Of a DNA stretch of 64,000 nt, positions 36,994-44,898 are shown piece after piece. A model generated the notes under the pieces. The model saw only the letters and a program-made list of their open reading frames with translations. It was not told the origin of the DNA and made no database searches. Each line of letters opens with the position of its first letter. Position 1 is the first letter of the stretch. Made by a program: the position numbers and the translations under genes. The DNA lies in the NCBI RefSeq assembly GCF_002903165.1, contig NZ_PPSK01000001.1, forward strand, positions 1 to 64,000, written 5' to 3'. The stretch comes from Halopseudomonas oceani. Its GTDB lineage: Bacteria > Pseudomonadota > Gammaproteobacteria > Pseudomonadales > Pseudomonadaceae.

Positions 36994-37341
36994 CTACTCC
37001 ACCCGTACCAGTTTAATGTTGACCAGATCGTTGCCCTGCATCAGCGTGTTGTCATCAACGATGGTCCAGACCTCTTCGTTCTCACCGCTCTTGAAAACCA
37101 GATAGCGCTTGCCTGCCGACTCGCGCTCGAAGATATCGTCAAAACGCGTGCGCTTGCCTTCGGATTCGATGTAGTCATCGCCGATAACGATGCGGTCGGC
37201 GCCGGCCATCTCAGCAAACGCGTTGAGCACGTCATTGCTGGATCCCGCGCGGCTTTCGTAGACACCCTCGAAGTCGTGACCGCCGCAGGCGCTGAGCAGC
37301 GCGACTGCAACCAGCAGGGCACTGTATTTGAACCATTTCAT
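36994..37341 (-). CDS. Hypothetical lipoprotein
   Basis: This 115-residue protein has a lipoprotein signal (FKYSALLVAVALLSAC, Cys19) and a small mature domain rich in charged residues: FEGVYESRAGSSND and YLVFKSGENEEVWTIVDDNTLMQ, a beta-rich pattern like small lipocalin or copper-resistance-type barrels. The start is the ATG giving MKWFKYSALL, with GGAA upstream. It is divergent from the hotdog gene at 37571. Function unknown. Confidence 0.72.
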   Translation of the reverse strand: MKWFKYSALLVAVALLSACGGHDFEGVYESRAGSSNDVLNAFAEMAGADRIVIGDDYIESEGKRTRFDDIFERESAGKRYLVFKSGENEEVWTIVDDNTLMQGNDLVNIKLVRVE

Positions 37342-37570
37342 GGAATGTTCCTTGTGCAAAAACCGCAGCGGCGGCGAGTTGACCATCATAACCTGACAGG
37401 ACAGCGCCCCATACCCGCACGGTCCTTCTCGGGCCGCCCCTATAACCCCGATGAATAGCGCGCCACAGAGCATTTGCCGGGGTCCGGAGCCGCCGCCTAA
37501 ACTCGGTCGTTGATCAAGGCACGTGCCCGGCGCCGTGCAGCCATAAACCCCTTGCAGGAAGACAGCCCCC

Positions 37571-38494
37571 ATGAGTTTCGATACCCCCCTCTACCTCTGC
37601 GGCCCGCTGCGCGAGCCCAAGCAGATGCTGGCTGACCAGGAATACAGCGGTCACTCTTCGATTCACGACGATGACATGGCCGAGAAGCTGGGCTTCCGTG
37701 CCGGCCCGATCGAAGGCCCGACCCACTTCAGCCAGTTCACTCCGCTGCTGGTCGAACTCTGGGGCCAGGCCTGGTTTGAGCGCGGCTGCTTCTCCTCGCA
37801 CTTCCAGAACATGGTGGTCGAGGGCGAACAGGTACGCGCCTTCGTCGAGCGCCCGGCTCCGGGCCAGACCCGTGTCCGTTGCTGGGCGGAAAAGGCTGAC
37901 GGCACGCCGGTCCTGGAAGCCAGCGCCAGCATTGGCGCTGCCCCAGGCGAGAGTCTGTTGTACGAACGCATGGCCAAGCTGCGTGCACCGGAGAAGCTGG
38001 TCATCCTGTCTGACCTGCGAGTTGGCATGAAAGGCGCCGTCGACGAGAAGGTGCGCATGGACCCGGACCAGTACATGGGCAAACTCTATCCATTCTCGCT
38101 GAACCAGAAGCTGGCCGGCATCACTGAAAACTCCAGCTGGTACTCCGATGGCAGCAGCACGCCCTGGGGCCACGCGGTGATTCCGACCGAAATGGTCAGC
38201 GTGCTGGCCGAATACACCAACAAGGATGCCGAATTTCCGGTCAAGCAGCCGGTCATCGGCCTGTTTGCCGACCAGGAAATCCGCATGATCGACGGCCCGT
38301 TGCTGGTCGGCGAGGACTACCTGATCCGCCGCGAGATTGTCGCCCTGTCCGAGAGCAAGCGCACCGAGTCCTACTGGGTACTATCGCGCATCTATGATGC
38401 CAGCGGCGAGGTGCTGAAGGCCGAAATGCTGCTCAACCATGCCACCCTCAAACACTCCTACGCCAACTACGAAGCGGAAGCCGCCGCGCTCTGA
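37571..38494 (+). CDS. Hotdog-fold (MaoC/FAS1-dehydratase-like) protein
   Basis: The 307-residue protein has two halves compatible with tandem hotdog folds. The first contains HSSIHDDDMAEKLGFRAGPIEGPTHFSQFTPLL, the region of the MaoC active loop (normally D-x-N-P-x-H with F-G-x-P-x-H-G); here the motif is diverged, with a Gly-Pro-x-x-x-Gly-Pro-Thr-His core. The second half runs from about residue 150. Such proteins hydrate or bind enoyl-thioesters, but the catalytic Asp/His pair is not clear. It may serve fatty-acid or PHA-precursor metabolism; that is inference. Confidence 0.65.
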   Translation: MSFDTPLYLCGPLREPKQMLADQEYSGHSSIHDDDMAEKLGFRAGPIEGPTHFSQFTPLLVELWGQAWFERGCFSSHFQNMVVEGEQVRAFVERPAPGQTRVRCWAEKADGTPVLEASASIGAAPGESLLYERMAKLRAPEKLVILSDLRVGMKGAVDEKVRMDPDQYMGKLYPFSLNQKLAGITENSSWYSDGSSTPWGHAVIPTEMVSVLAEYTNKDAEFPVKQPVIGLFADQEIRMIDGPLLVGEDYLIRREIVALSESKRTESYWVLSRIYDASGEVLKAEMLLNHATLKHSYANYEAEAAAL

Positions 38495-38599
38495 AACAGG
38501 CGCCCTCTAAAAACCATCTGAATATGCTCCGGTCCTTGCGTTGGGCCGGAGCCGGTGGGAGTATCAGCAGTAAGAATTCTCACTGACAGGAGGTTAGAG

Positions 38600-38902
38600 A
38601 TGTTGATTCGACCACGCCAACGGGCACTGCTGGCTGCGCTGGTGGCCATGCTGTTCAGCATGCCAGCACACGCGCTACGTTGCGGAACCAGCATTGTCGA
38701 GGAAGGAGACCTCAAGATCGAGGTGTTGCAAGCCTGCGGTGAGCCGATCTCCCGCGAGGTCATCGGCTACATAGACAGCGTCCGGGTGAACGACCGTATT
38801 CGGGTCATGAAGATTGAAGAACTGATCTACCAGATTAACGGCAACTACCAGAGCCTGGAATTTGAGGGCAACCAGTTGGTACGCATTACCCGCGTCCGCT
38901 GA
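38600..38902 (+). CDS. DUF2845 family secreted protein
   Basis: The 100-residue protein has an N-terminal signal (LLAALVAMLFSMPAHA, cleavage near residue 25) and the short DUF2845 core LRCGTSIVEEGDLKIEVLQACGEP, whose two cysteines could form a disulfide. The start at 38600 follows AGGAGG closely. It stands alone. Members are periplasmic and of unknown function. Confidence 0.8.
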   Translation: MLIRPRQRALLAALVAMLFSMPAHALRCGTSIVEEGDLKIEVLQACGEPISREVIGYIDSVRVNDRIRVMKIEELIYQINGNYQSLEFEGNQLVRITRVR

Positions 38903-38978
38903 CCCGCGTCAGCGCCGCTGCAAAAACAACAAACGCACTCCCGCAGAGGGTGCGACATGCCGTTGAGGATGTCTGTTC

Positions 38979-39608
38979 ATGAGCAAGACTCTGGTTATCG
39001 GCAGTACCGGTCAAATCGGACTGCAACTAATGCCGCTGCTGCAGCAGGCAGGTCTGAACGTGGTCGCCCTGACCCGCAACCCCGGCAAGCTGGCCGGCAT
39101 CGACGGACTGGAGATTATCGAGGGCGACCTGGAGAGTGACTTCGAGCAGGCTTTCGTCGGCTGTGAGCGGGTCATCTTTACCGCCGGCTCAGGAGCCAGT
39201 ACCGGGGCAGACAAAACCCTGCTGGTCGACCTGTGGGCCGCCCGCAAGGCCGTTGACTACGCCCTCAAGCACCATCTCAAGCACTTTGTCATGGTCAGCT
39301 CGCGGGGCGCTGACAATCCCGACCGCGGCAACTCGCCGATCAAACCCTACTTGGTCGCCAAGTGTTTTGCCGACGAGTACCTGCAACGCTCAGGCGTGCC
39401 CTACACCATCCTCCGGCCAGGCCGTCTGACCGATGCTGCCGCCACCGGCTGCATCACCACCCGCCGCCCGGAAGAGGCAGAACGCCAGCACATCACTCGC
39501 GCCGATACCGCGCGTATCATTGCTCACGTGGTTAAGACCGGGCAAAGCCGCAACACCATCTACGAGTTGTATCAGGGCGACACTCCCTTCACTGACCTGA
39601 TCGCCTGA
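38979..39608 (+). CDS. NAD(P)H-binding short-chain dehydrogenase-like protein
   Basis: This 209-residue atypical SDR of the NAD(P)-binding (NmrA/YwnB-like) group starts with the dinucleotide loop VIGSTGQIGLQLMPLL (a GxTGxxG variant). It continues with VIFTAGSGASTGADKT and VMVSSRGADNP. The classical YxxxK is present in altered form (KPYLVAKCFADEYL). Such proteins act as quinone or flavin reductases or as redox sensors; the substrate is not readable. A GC hairpin follows the gene. Confidence 0.85.
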   Translation: MSKTLVIGSTGQIGLQLMPLLQQAGLNVVALTRNPGKLAGIDGLEIIEGDLESDFEQAFVGCERVIFTAGSGASTGADKTLLVDLWAARKAVDYALKHHLKHFVMVSSRGADNPDRGNSPIKPYLVAKCFADEYLQRSGVPYTILRPGRLTDAAATGCITTRRPEEAERQHITRADTARIIAHVVKTGQSRNTIYELYQGDTPFTDLIA

Positions 39609-39623
39609 GCTGCGTGACAGCGT

Positions 39624-39643
39624 GCCGCACGCGACCGTGCGGC
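39624..39643 (+). terminator. Hairpin after the SDR gene
   Basis: GCCGCAC and GTGCGGC form a perfect 7-pair stem with a 6-base loop, 16 bases after the stop codon. There is no T-run, so it is a putative terminator only. Confidence 0.45.
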
Positions 39644-39783
39644 GAGGCTCTGGCATACTCGGCAGCACGCAAGCGAAAGTCACGGTGGAGAGGGAGTTCA
39701 GCCAGCTTGCCGGACATTTGCGCCCCTCCCCATCCTTCCTGACTTTCTGCCCAACCTGCGTCGTCAATCAGGGGAGGATCAGC

Positions 39784-40146
39784 ATGCAGTGTTTCAACCA
39801 TCAACAACAGGCCGCCATCGGAGTGTGCAAGTGTTGCAGCCGTGGCCTGTGCGCTGAATGCGCCAAAGATCTCGGGCACGGCCTGGCCTGCCGCGACCGA
39901 CACGAGGCGCAGGTCGAGGCGATGAACATGATCATCGAGAAGAACGCCCGCATCTACGCGGCAGCACCCAAAAACATTCTGATCGGCCCGGTCTTTTTCC
40001 TGCTGCTGGGCCTGCTGTTTGCCGGCTTCGGTTACTTCAGCGCAGGCGGCATCACCGATCTGCCATTCCTAATGGGGCTGGCCTTCATCATTTTTGCTGT
40101 TGTGTCCTTCGTTCGCAGCCGAGCGCTGTTTCGTGACGCCCCATGA
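39784..40146 (+). CDS. B-box-type zinc-binding membrane protein
   Basis: The 120-residue protein begins with a cysteine/histidine-rich module (CFNHQQQAAIGVCKCC, GLCAECAKDLGHGLACRDRH), the bacterial B-box-like zinc finger. It is followed by two membrane helices (ILIGPVFFLLLGLLFAGFGYF and FLMGLAFIIFAVVSFV). The finger should lie in the cytoplasm. It overlaps the next gene by four bases (ATGA), so the two are coupled. Function unknown. Confidence 0.78.
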   Translation: MQCFNHQQQAAIGVCKCCSRGLCAECAKDLGHGLACRDRHEAQVEAMNMIIEKNARIYAAAPKNILIGPVFFLLLGLLFAGFGYFSAGGITDLPFLMGLAFIIFAVVSFVRSRALFRDAP

Positions 40147-41273
40147 GCTGCCAGCGTATTCTGGTTCTTGGCGGCTACGGCAACTTTGGCAAGCGCATCA
40201 CCGAAGGTCTGGCGGCCACCGCCGGTATTACCCTGATCATCGCCGGGCGCCGCAACGCGCCAGCGCGACAGCTGCAGGCCCAGTTGCAGGCGACTGCAAG
40301 CGCTCAGCTGGAAACCGCGGAACTGGATCTTCACGCTGCCGACTTTGAAGCGCGACTCAGCGCCCTCAAGCCGGACCTGCTGATACATACCGGCGGGCCG
40401 TTTCAGGGCCAGGACTACCGCGTACCCAGGGCCTGCATCGCCGTCGGCTGTCACTACATCGATCTGGCCGACGACCGCCGTTTTGTCTGCGACATCAGCC
40501 AGCTGGACGCCGAGGCACGCGCTACCGGGGTCCTGATCGTCAGCGGCGCCAGCTCGGTGCCGGGGCTGTCATCCTGCGTTATCGCCCACCATGCCGAGCA
40601 ATTCAGCCGGCTCGACGACATCGACTTTGCGATTGCCCCGGGCAATCAGGCTGAGCGTGGCGAAGCGACCGTACGCGCCATCCTGTCCTATACCGGACAC
40701 CCAATCACAGTCTGGCAGGACAGTCGCTGGCAGCAGGTCTACGGCTGGATGTCACTGCGGCGTCTGTGGTTTGACGACATCATCGGCCGCCGACCGTTGG
40801 CCAACGTCGATATCCCCGATCTAGAACTGCTGCCGGCGGCCTATCCCGAGGTACGCAGCGTACGCTTTCAGGCGGGACTCGAGCTTGGCCTGCTGCATTA
40901 CGGCATGGGGTTGATGGCCACGGTTGCGCGTATCGGCTTGGTTCGCAACTGGGCACGCTGGAGCAAACCGATTGTCCGCGCCAGCGAGTGGTTTATCCGC
41001 TGGGGCACCGATATCGGCGGCATGCAGATCAATCTGCGCGGACTGGACCACCAGCAACAACCGCTGCACCTGAAATGGCTACTAGGCGCCACGGACGGAA
41101 TCGGCCCGTATATCCCGACCCTGTCGGCGCTTATCCTTACTCGTCAGCTGATCAGCGGTGAACTAGGCGAGTGCGGTGCCAAACCCTGCATGAACCTGTT
41201 CCCCTTCGAGGCATTCGAACAGGAAGCGCAGGGGCTGGCAATCTATCACCGGCTGGAAGTCCACCGTGGATAA
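40143..41273 (+). CDS. Saccharopine-dehydrogenase-like NAD(P)-binding protein
   Basis: This 376-residue protein opens with a dinucleotide-binding fold, ILVLGGYGNFGKRITEGLA (GGxGxxG), then IIAGRRNAPARQL. The central part (ADDRRFVCDISQLDAEARATG) matches the saccharopine dehydrogenase-like family. The C-terminal half lacks any lysine-pathway signature I can place, so the true substrate is unknown. It overlaps both neighbours by a few bases, within a four-gene unit from 39784 to 42127. Confidence 0.82.
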   Translation: MSCQRILVLGGYGNFGKRITEGLAATAGITLIIAGRRNAPARQLQAQLQATASAQLETAELDLHAADFEARLSALKPDLLIHTGGPFQGQDYRVPRACIAVGCHYIDLADDRRFVCDISQLDAEARATGVLIVSGASSVPGLSSCVIAHHAEQFSRLDDIDFAIAPGNQAERGEATVRAILSYTGHPITVWQDSRWQQVYGWMSLRRLWFDDIIGRRPLANVDIPDLELLPAAYPEVRSVRFQAGLELGLLHYGMGLMATVARIGLVRNWARWSKPIVRASEWFIRWGTDIGGMQINLRGLDHQQQPLHLKWLLGATDGIGPYIPTLSALILTRQLISGELGECGAKPCMNLFPFEAFEQEAQGLAIYHRLEVHRG

Positions 41274-41739
41274 CTACCTGCTGCTCAAGCTGCTGCACAT
41301 TCTCGGCGCTACCGTACTGGCCGGTACCGGCAGCGGCATTGCCTTTTTCATGTTCATGGCTCACCGCAGCGGCAATGTCCAGGCGCTGGCGGTAACCACT
41401 CGCCATGTGGTGCTGGCCGACTGGCTGTTTACCGCACCGGCGGTGGTGTTGCAGCTCGGGACCGGCCTACTGCTTACCCGCCGACTGGGGTTCAGCCTGA
41501 CCTCGCCCTGGTTCCTCAGCGTGCTTGGTCTGTTCGTGTTCATCGGCCTGTGCTGGCTACCGGTGGTGGCGATCCAGTACCGACTGCGCCAACTGGCGAA
41601 TGAGGCGCTGGATACCGGTGAGCTCTCTGCGGATTTTCACCACCAGATGCGTTGGTGGACAGCGCTGGGCATTCCCGCCTTTGCCGCCATTCTGCTGCTG
41701 TTCTGGCTGATGGTCTTCAAGCCGCTGCCGCTGGTGTGA
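41266..41739 (+). CDS. DUF2269 family membrane protein
   Basis: The 157-residue protein has four hydrophobic segments with conserved polar spots: LLLKLLHILGATVLAGTGSG with a histidine in the first helix, and RHVVLADWLFTAPAVVLQ. This fits the DUF2269 family. It begins at a GTG overlapping the end of the preceding gene by 8 bases. The helix histidines hint at metal or haem binding, but no function is known. Confidence 0.82.
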   Translation: MDNYLLLKLLHILGATVLAGTGSGIAFFMFMAHRSGNVQALAVTTRHVVLADWLFTAPAVVLQLGTGLLLTRRLGFSLTSPWFLSVLGLFVFIGLCWLPVVAIQYRLRQLANEALDTGELSADFHHQMRWWTALGIPAFAAILLLFWLMVFKPLPLV

Positions 41740-41743
41740 GCCG

Positions 41744-42127
41744 ATGAGCCGAGTCGAACACCTGTTTGCGCGCCTCAGTCTGGCTCTGCTCTGGCTGCTA
41801 ACCGGTGTGGTCTCTCTGACCGCGGGCCAGTCGATTGGCGTTGAGGTGCTAACCGCTGCCGGGGTTGACCGCACCTTGATCGTCCCCTTGATCTGGGCTG
41901 GCAGCCTGCTGGATCTGGCGCTTGGCCTGTGGTTGCTGAGCGGCTGGGCGCTGCGGCTGTGTTGCGCGCTGCAGCTAGGGGTGGTGATCAGCTACTCGAT
42001 ACTGCTCAGCCTGCTTGCTCCCGCGTTCTGGTTGCACCCATTCGGTCCCCTGAGCAAGAACCTGCCGATTCTGGTACTGATCTGGCTGCTACTACGCGAC
42101 CATGACAAGCGCACCGAGCTGACCTAA
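41744..42127 (+). CDS. DoxX-like membrane protein
   Basis: The 127-residue protein has four membrane helices in the DoxX-like pattern: FARLSLALLWLLTGVVSL, then PLIWAGSLLDLALGLWLLSG and a final short basic tail. It lies 4 bases after the DUF2269 gene. DoxX-like proteins often accompany NAD(P)-binding oxidoreductases, as here. They have been linked to quinone or thiosulfate redox chemistry in other organisms; no evidence for that here. Confidence 0.78.
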   Translation: MSRVEHLFARLSLALLWLLTGVVSLTAGQSIGVEVLTAAGVDRTLIVPLIWAGSLLDLALGLWLLSGWALRLCCALQLGVVISYSILLSLLAPAFWLHPFGPLSKNLPILVLIWLLLRDHDKRTELT

Positions 42128-42160
42128 GGTATCTTCAGAGTCACTACCGGGAGCCAGCTC

Positions 42161-42583
42161 ATGTTGCCGATCAAAACACTCGAAGGCCACTGTCTGTGTG
42201 GCGCCGTAACCCTTCGGGCCGCCGTCAACCACGACCAGGTGGGCGCCTGCCACTGCACGACCTGTCGACGCTGGGGTGGCGGCCCGCTGCTCGCCGTCGA
42301 AAGCGATCAGCCCGTGGAATGCAGCGGCGAGCAGCACATTGGCGTATACGCCTCGTCGGACTGGGCCGAGCGCGGCTTCTGCATAGAGTGCGGCACCCAC
42401 CTGTTTTACCGCCTGCGCGAACAACCGTTCTACGCCATTCCGGTCGGATTGTTTGATGATCAGCGGGACTGGCAGCTGAACCGGGAAGTGTTCATCGACC
42501 AAAAACCCGGGTTCTACTGTTTCGCCCAGCGCACCGAGCAACTGACCGGCGAAGAACTGTTCGCACTGCATGCCGACGACTAA
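42161..42583 (+). CDS. GFA-family (glutathione-dependent formaldehyde-activating-like) protein
   Basis: The 140-residue zinc protein shows the GFA motif set: GHCLCGAVTLRA, then CHCTTCRRWGGG and FCIECGTHLFYR, which bind zinc. The family is named for Gfa of Paracoccus, but most members, including this one, lack demonstrated formaldehyde activity. It stands 33 bases after the DoxX-like gene, possibly in the same unit. Confidence 0.87.
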   Translation: MLPIKTLEGHCLCGAVTLRAAVNHDQVGACHCTTCRRWGGGPLLAVESDQPVECSGEQHIGVYASSDWAERGFCIECGTHLFYRLREQPFYAIPVGLFDDQRDWQLNREVFIDQKPGFYCFAQRTEQLTGEELFALHADD

Positions 42584-42705
42584 CCGATAACCCCTCCTTA
42601 TGACCCATCAATCTCCCCCGACGGAGGCATTGACGTTGTCACGGCTTGGGCAGACGCTTGAAGCGACGTAACACCAAAACAACACCAACCAGAAGGGATC
42701 ACCCG

Positions 42706-43086
42706 ATGTTCAGTCACATCATGCTTGGCGCAAATGATCTGGAAAAATCCAAGGCGTTCTACGACGCCACCCTCGGCGTTGTCGGTTGCAAGCCCGGCTT
42801 TGCCGACCCCAAGGGTCGCATCTTCTACATGACCCCAAGCGGCGTGTTCGCGCTCACCAAGCCGATCAATGGCGAGCCTGCCTCCTGCGGTAACGGCAGC
42901 ACCATTGGTTTTGCCATGGAAAGCCCGGAACAGGCCGATGCCTGGCACGCCGCCGGCCTGGCGGCTGGCGGCACCGAGTGCGAGGATCCGCCCGGTGTTC
43001 GTGAAGGCAACGGCATGAAACTGTATCTGGCCTACCTGCGTGACCCGGCTGGCAACAAGCTGTGCGCCATGTACCGCATGCCCTAA
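42706..43086 (+). CDS. VOC (glyoxalase-fold) protein
   Basis: The 126-residue protein starts MFSHIMLGANDLEKSKAFYDATLG and ends YLAYLRDPAGNKLCAMYRM, the two ends of a VOC module built of paired beta-alpha-beta-beta-beta units. His4 and the Glu/Tyr positions near the ends could bind a metal. The gene at 59274 encodes a related protein. The substrate is unknown; relatives are often called lactoylglutathione-lyase-like. Confidence 0.87.
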   Translation: MFSHIMLGANDLEKSKAFYDATLGVVGCKPGFADPKGRIFYMTPSGVFALTKPINGEPASCGNGSTIGFAMESPEQADAWHAAGLAAGGTECEDPPGVREGNGMKLYLAYLRDPAGNKLCAMYRMP

Positions 43087-43217
43087 GGCAAGTCCTTCCC
43101 TCGAGCAGTTCGGCGGCTTTCGCAGCCGCCGGATTGCGCACAACCCGCCGCAAAAAAACAGTTTGTTCCTGCGCCAGCAGCCTGCGTAACATCGCCTAAC
43201 CAACCGAGGCGATACGC

Positions 43218-43550
43218 ATGAACCATTGGGTCTACCTGATCACAGCCATTGTGTCCGAAGTGATTGCCACTTCCGCCCTGAAAGCCAGCACTGGCTTCAC
43301 CAAACCGCTGCCATCGGTGGTTGTGGTAATTGGCTATTTGGTCTCTTTTTACTTTCTTTCGCTGACACTCAAGACCATTCCTGTGGGCATTGCCTATGCC
43401 ATCTGGTCCGGAGTGGGCGTGGTGCTCATATCGGTCGTGGCCTGGCTACTGTACGGCCAGAAGCTCGACCTGCCTGCGCTAATCGGCATGGGGCTGATCA
43501 TCAGCGGCGTCATGGTCATCAATCTGTTTTCCAAAACCGCCGGGCACTGA
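43218..43550 (+). CDS. Small multidrug resistance (SMR) efflux protein
   Basis: The 110-residue protein has four membrane helices and the SMR hallmark Glu14 in the first helix ([15 protein letters not shown]), then [17 protein letters not shown]. It is an EmrE/QacE-type proton-coupled exporter of lipophilic cations. It works as a dimer in the inner membrane. It stands alone, convergent with the HxlR gene. Confidence 0.92.
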   Translation: MNHWVYLITAIVSEVIATSALKASTGFTKPLPSVVVVIGYLVSFYFLSLTLKTIPVGIAYAIWSGVGVVLISVVAWLLYGQKLDLPALIGMGLIISGVMVINLFSKTAGH

Positions 43551-43560
43551 AGCCACTCAC

Positions 43561-44040
43561 TCAGCCCGCCAACAACTTCTCCACCTCTTCGCCAAACGCG
43601 GCACCCGGGCGCGCATCGATGTCCCGAGGCCCAACCGGCTCAGCACATTCCGAACAGACCATCACCGGTTTCATGCGCTGACCGCAGCCCTTGTGATAGT
43701 GCTCGATGGGCGCACCACGCTCATCCGCCATCCAGGTATCGCCCCAGCTGACCAGCGACAGAATCACCGGATGCAGCGCCAGCCCCTTGTCGGTCAGCCG
43801 GTACTCCTCACGCAGGGGTTTTTGCTGATACGGCACCTTGACCAGCACCCCGTGTTCAACCAGCTTCTTCAGACGATCAGCCAGCAGGTGGCGGGTCAGG
43901 CCGATGCGCCGCTCGAAGGCATCGAAGCGGCGTACGCCGAGAAAGCAGTCGCGCAGAATCAGCAACGTCCAGCGGTCGCCCACCACCGCCAGCGTGCGAG
44001 ACATGGAGCAGGGCTGCTCACCCAGTTCTTCCCAGCGCAT
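43561..44040 (-). CDS. HxlR-family transcription regulator
   Basis: This 159-residue protein has the HxlR winged helix (CSMSRTLAVVGDRWTLLILRDCFLGVRRFDAFERRIGLTRHLLADRLKKL) at its N terminus, with the conserved Cys12 that senses electrophiles in relatives. Unusually it continues past the usual about 110 residues with a tail carrying CGQRMKPVMVCSEC, two CxxC-like pairs that could bind zinc. It is divergent from the SDR gene at 44148 and probably controls it. Confidence 0.9.
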   Translation of the reverse strand: MRWEELGEQPCSMSRTLAVVGDRWTLLILRDCFLGVRRFDAFERRIGLTRHLLADRLKKLVEHGVLVKVPYQQKPLREEYRLTDKGLALHPVILSLVSWGDTWMADERGAPIEHYHKGCGQRMKPVMVCSECAEPVGPRDIDARPGAAFGEEVEKLLAG

Positions 44041-44080
44041 GTATTAACCCTCCAGTTGATGTGCTCAGAGTAGCTTGACA

Positions 44081-44126
44081 AGTTCCATAATGAAACCCAC
44101 CATCAAGTTAGTTCCAAAAAAGAACC
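44081..44126. promoter_or_regulatory. Putative HxlR operator
   Basis: AGTTCCA occurs at 44081 and AGTTCCAAAAAAGAAC (an inverted GTTC/GAAC pair) at 44110-44125, within the 107-base gap between the divergent HxlR and SDR genes. The repeated word and dyad suit a dimeric winged-helix regulator. Confidence 0.4.
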
Positions 44127-44147
44127 ATAGATAACAAGGACCATGCC

Positions 44148-44879
44148 ATGACAGCAACTGCACCCGTAGCCGTGGTGATCGGCGCCGGTGACGCCACCGG
44201 TGGCGCTATCGCTCGCCGCTTCGCCCGTGAAGGTTTTACCCTCTGCGTGACCCGCCGCAATGCTGACAGCTTGAGCGAGCTGGTTACTCGGATCGAGGCT
44301 GACGGCGGCAAGGCCCACGCCTTCGGCTGTGATGCGCGCAATGAAGACGAGATGGTCGGTCTGTTCGAGCACATCGAGCGCGAGATCGGCCCGGTTGAAG
44401 TGGCAGTTTTCAACATCGGCGCCAACGTGCGTTTCGGTATTACCGAGACCACTGCCCGGGTCTACCGCAAGGTCTGGGAAATGGCCGGCTTCGCCGGCTT
44501 CCTCACCGGCCGGGAAGCCGCCAAGGTGATGTTGCCGCGCGGCAAGGGCACCATTATTTTCACCGGGGCCACGGCCTCGCTGCGTGGCGGTTCGGGCTTC
44601 TCAGCCTTTGCCGGCGCCAAGTTTGCGCTGCGTGCACTGGCCCAAAGCATGGCCCGCGAACTGGGCCCGCAGGGCATTCATGTCGCCCACCCGATCATCG
44701 ACGGTGCCATTGATACGGCCTTTATTCGCGACAACTTCCCCGAGCGCTATGCGCTGAAAGATCGAGACGGCATCCTTAACCCCGAACATATTGCCGACCA
44801 ATACTGGGCCATTCATACCCAGCCGCGCGACAGCTGGACCCATGAGCTGGACCTGCGCCCCTGGATGGAAACCTTTTAA
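44148..44879 (+). CDS. Short-chain dehydrogenase/reductase
   Basis: This 243-residue protein starts with an altered nucleotide loop, VVIGAGDATGGAIARRF. It carries FNIGANVRFG in place of the usual NNAG, and the catalytic region shows GATASLRGGSGFSAFAGAKFALR, where the Tyr of YxxxK is replaced by Phe (FAGAK). A Tyr-less SDR may have changed or lost dehydrogenase chemistry. It is coupled to the DsbA-family gene 20 bases downstream and faces an HxlR regulator. Confidence 0.87.
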   Translation: MTATAPVAVVIGAGDATGGAIARRFAREGFTLCVTRRNADSLSELVTRIEADGGKAHAFGCDARNEDEMVGLFEHIEREIGPVEVAVFNIGANVRFGITETTARVYRKVWEMAGFAGFLTGREAAKVMLPRGKGTIIFTGATASLRGGSGFSAFAGAKFALRALAQSMARELGPQGIHVAHPIIDGAIDTAFIRDNFPERYALKDRDGILNPEHIADQYWAIHTQPRDSWTHELDLRPWMETF

Positions 44880-44898
44880 TTCAGCTCTGGAGAGACGC

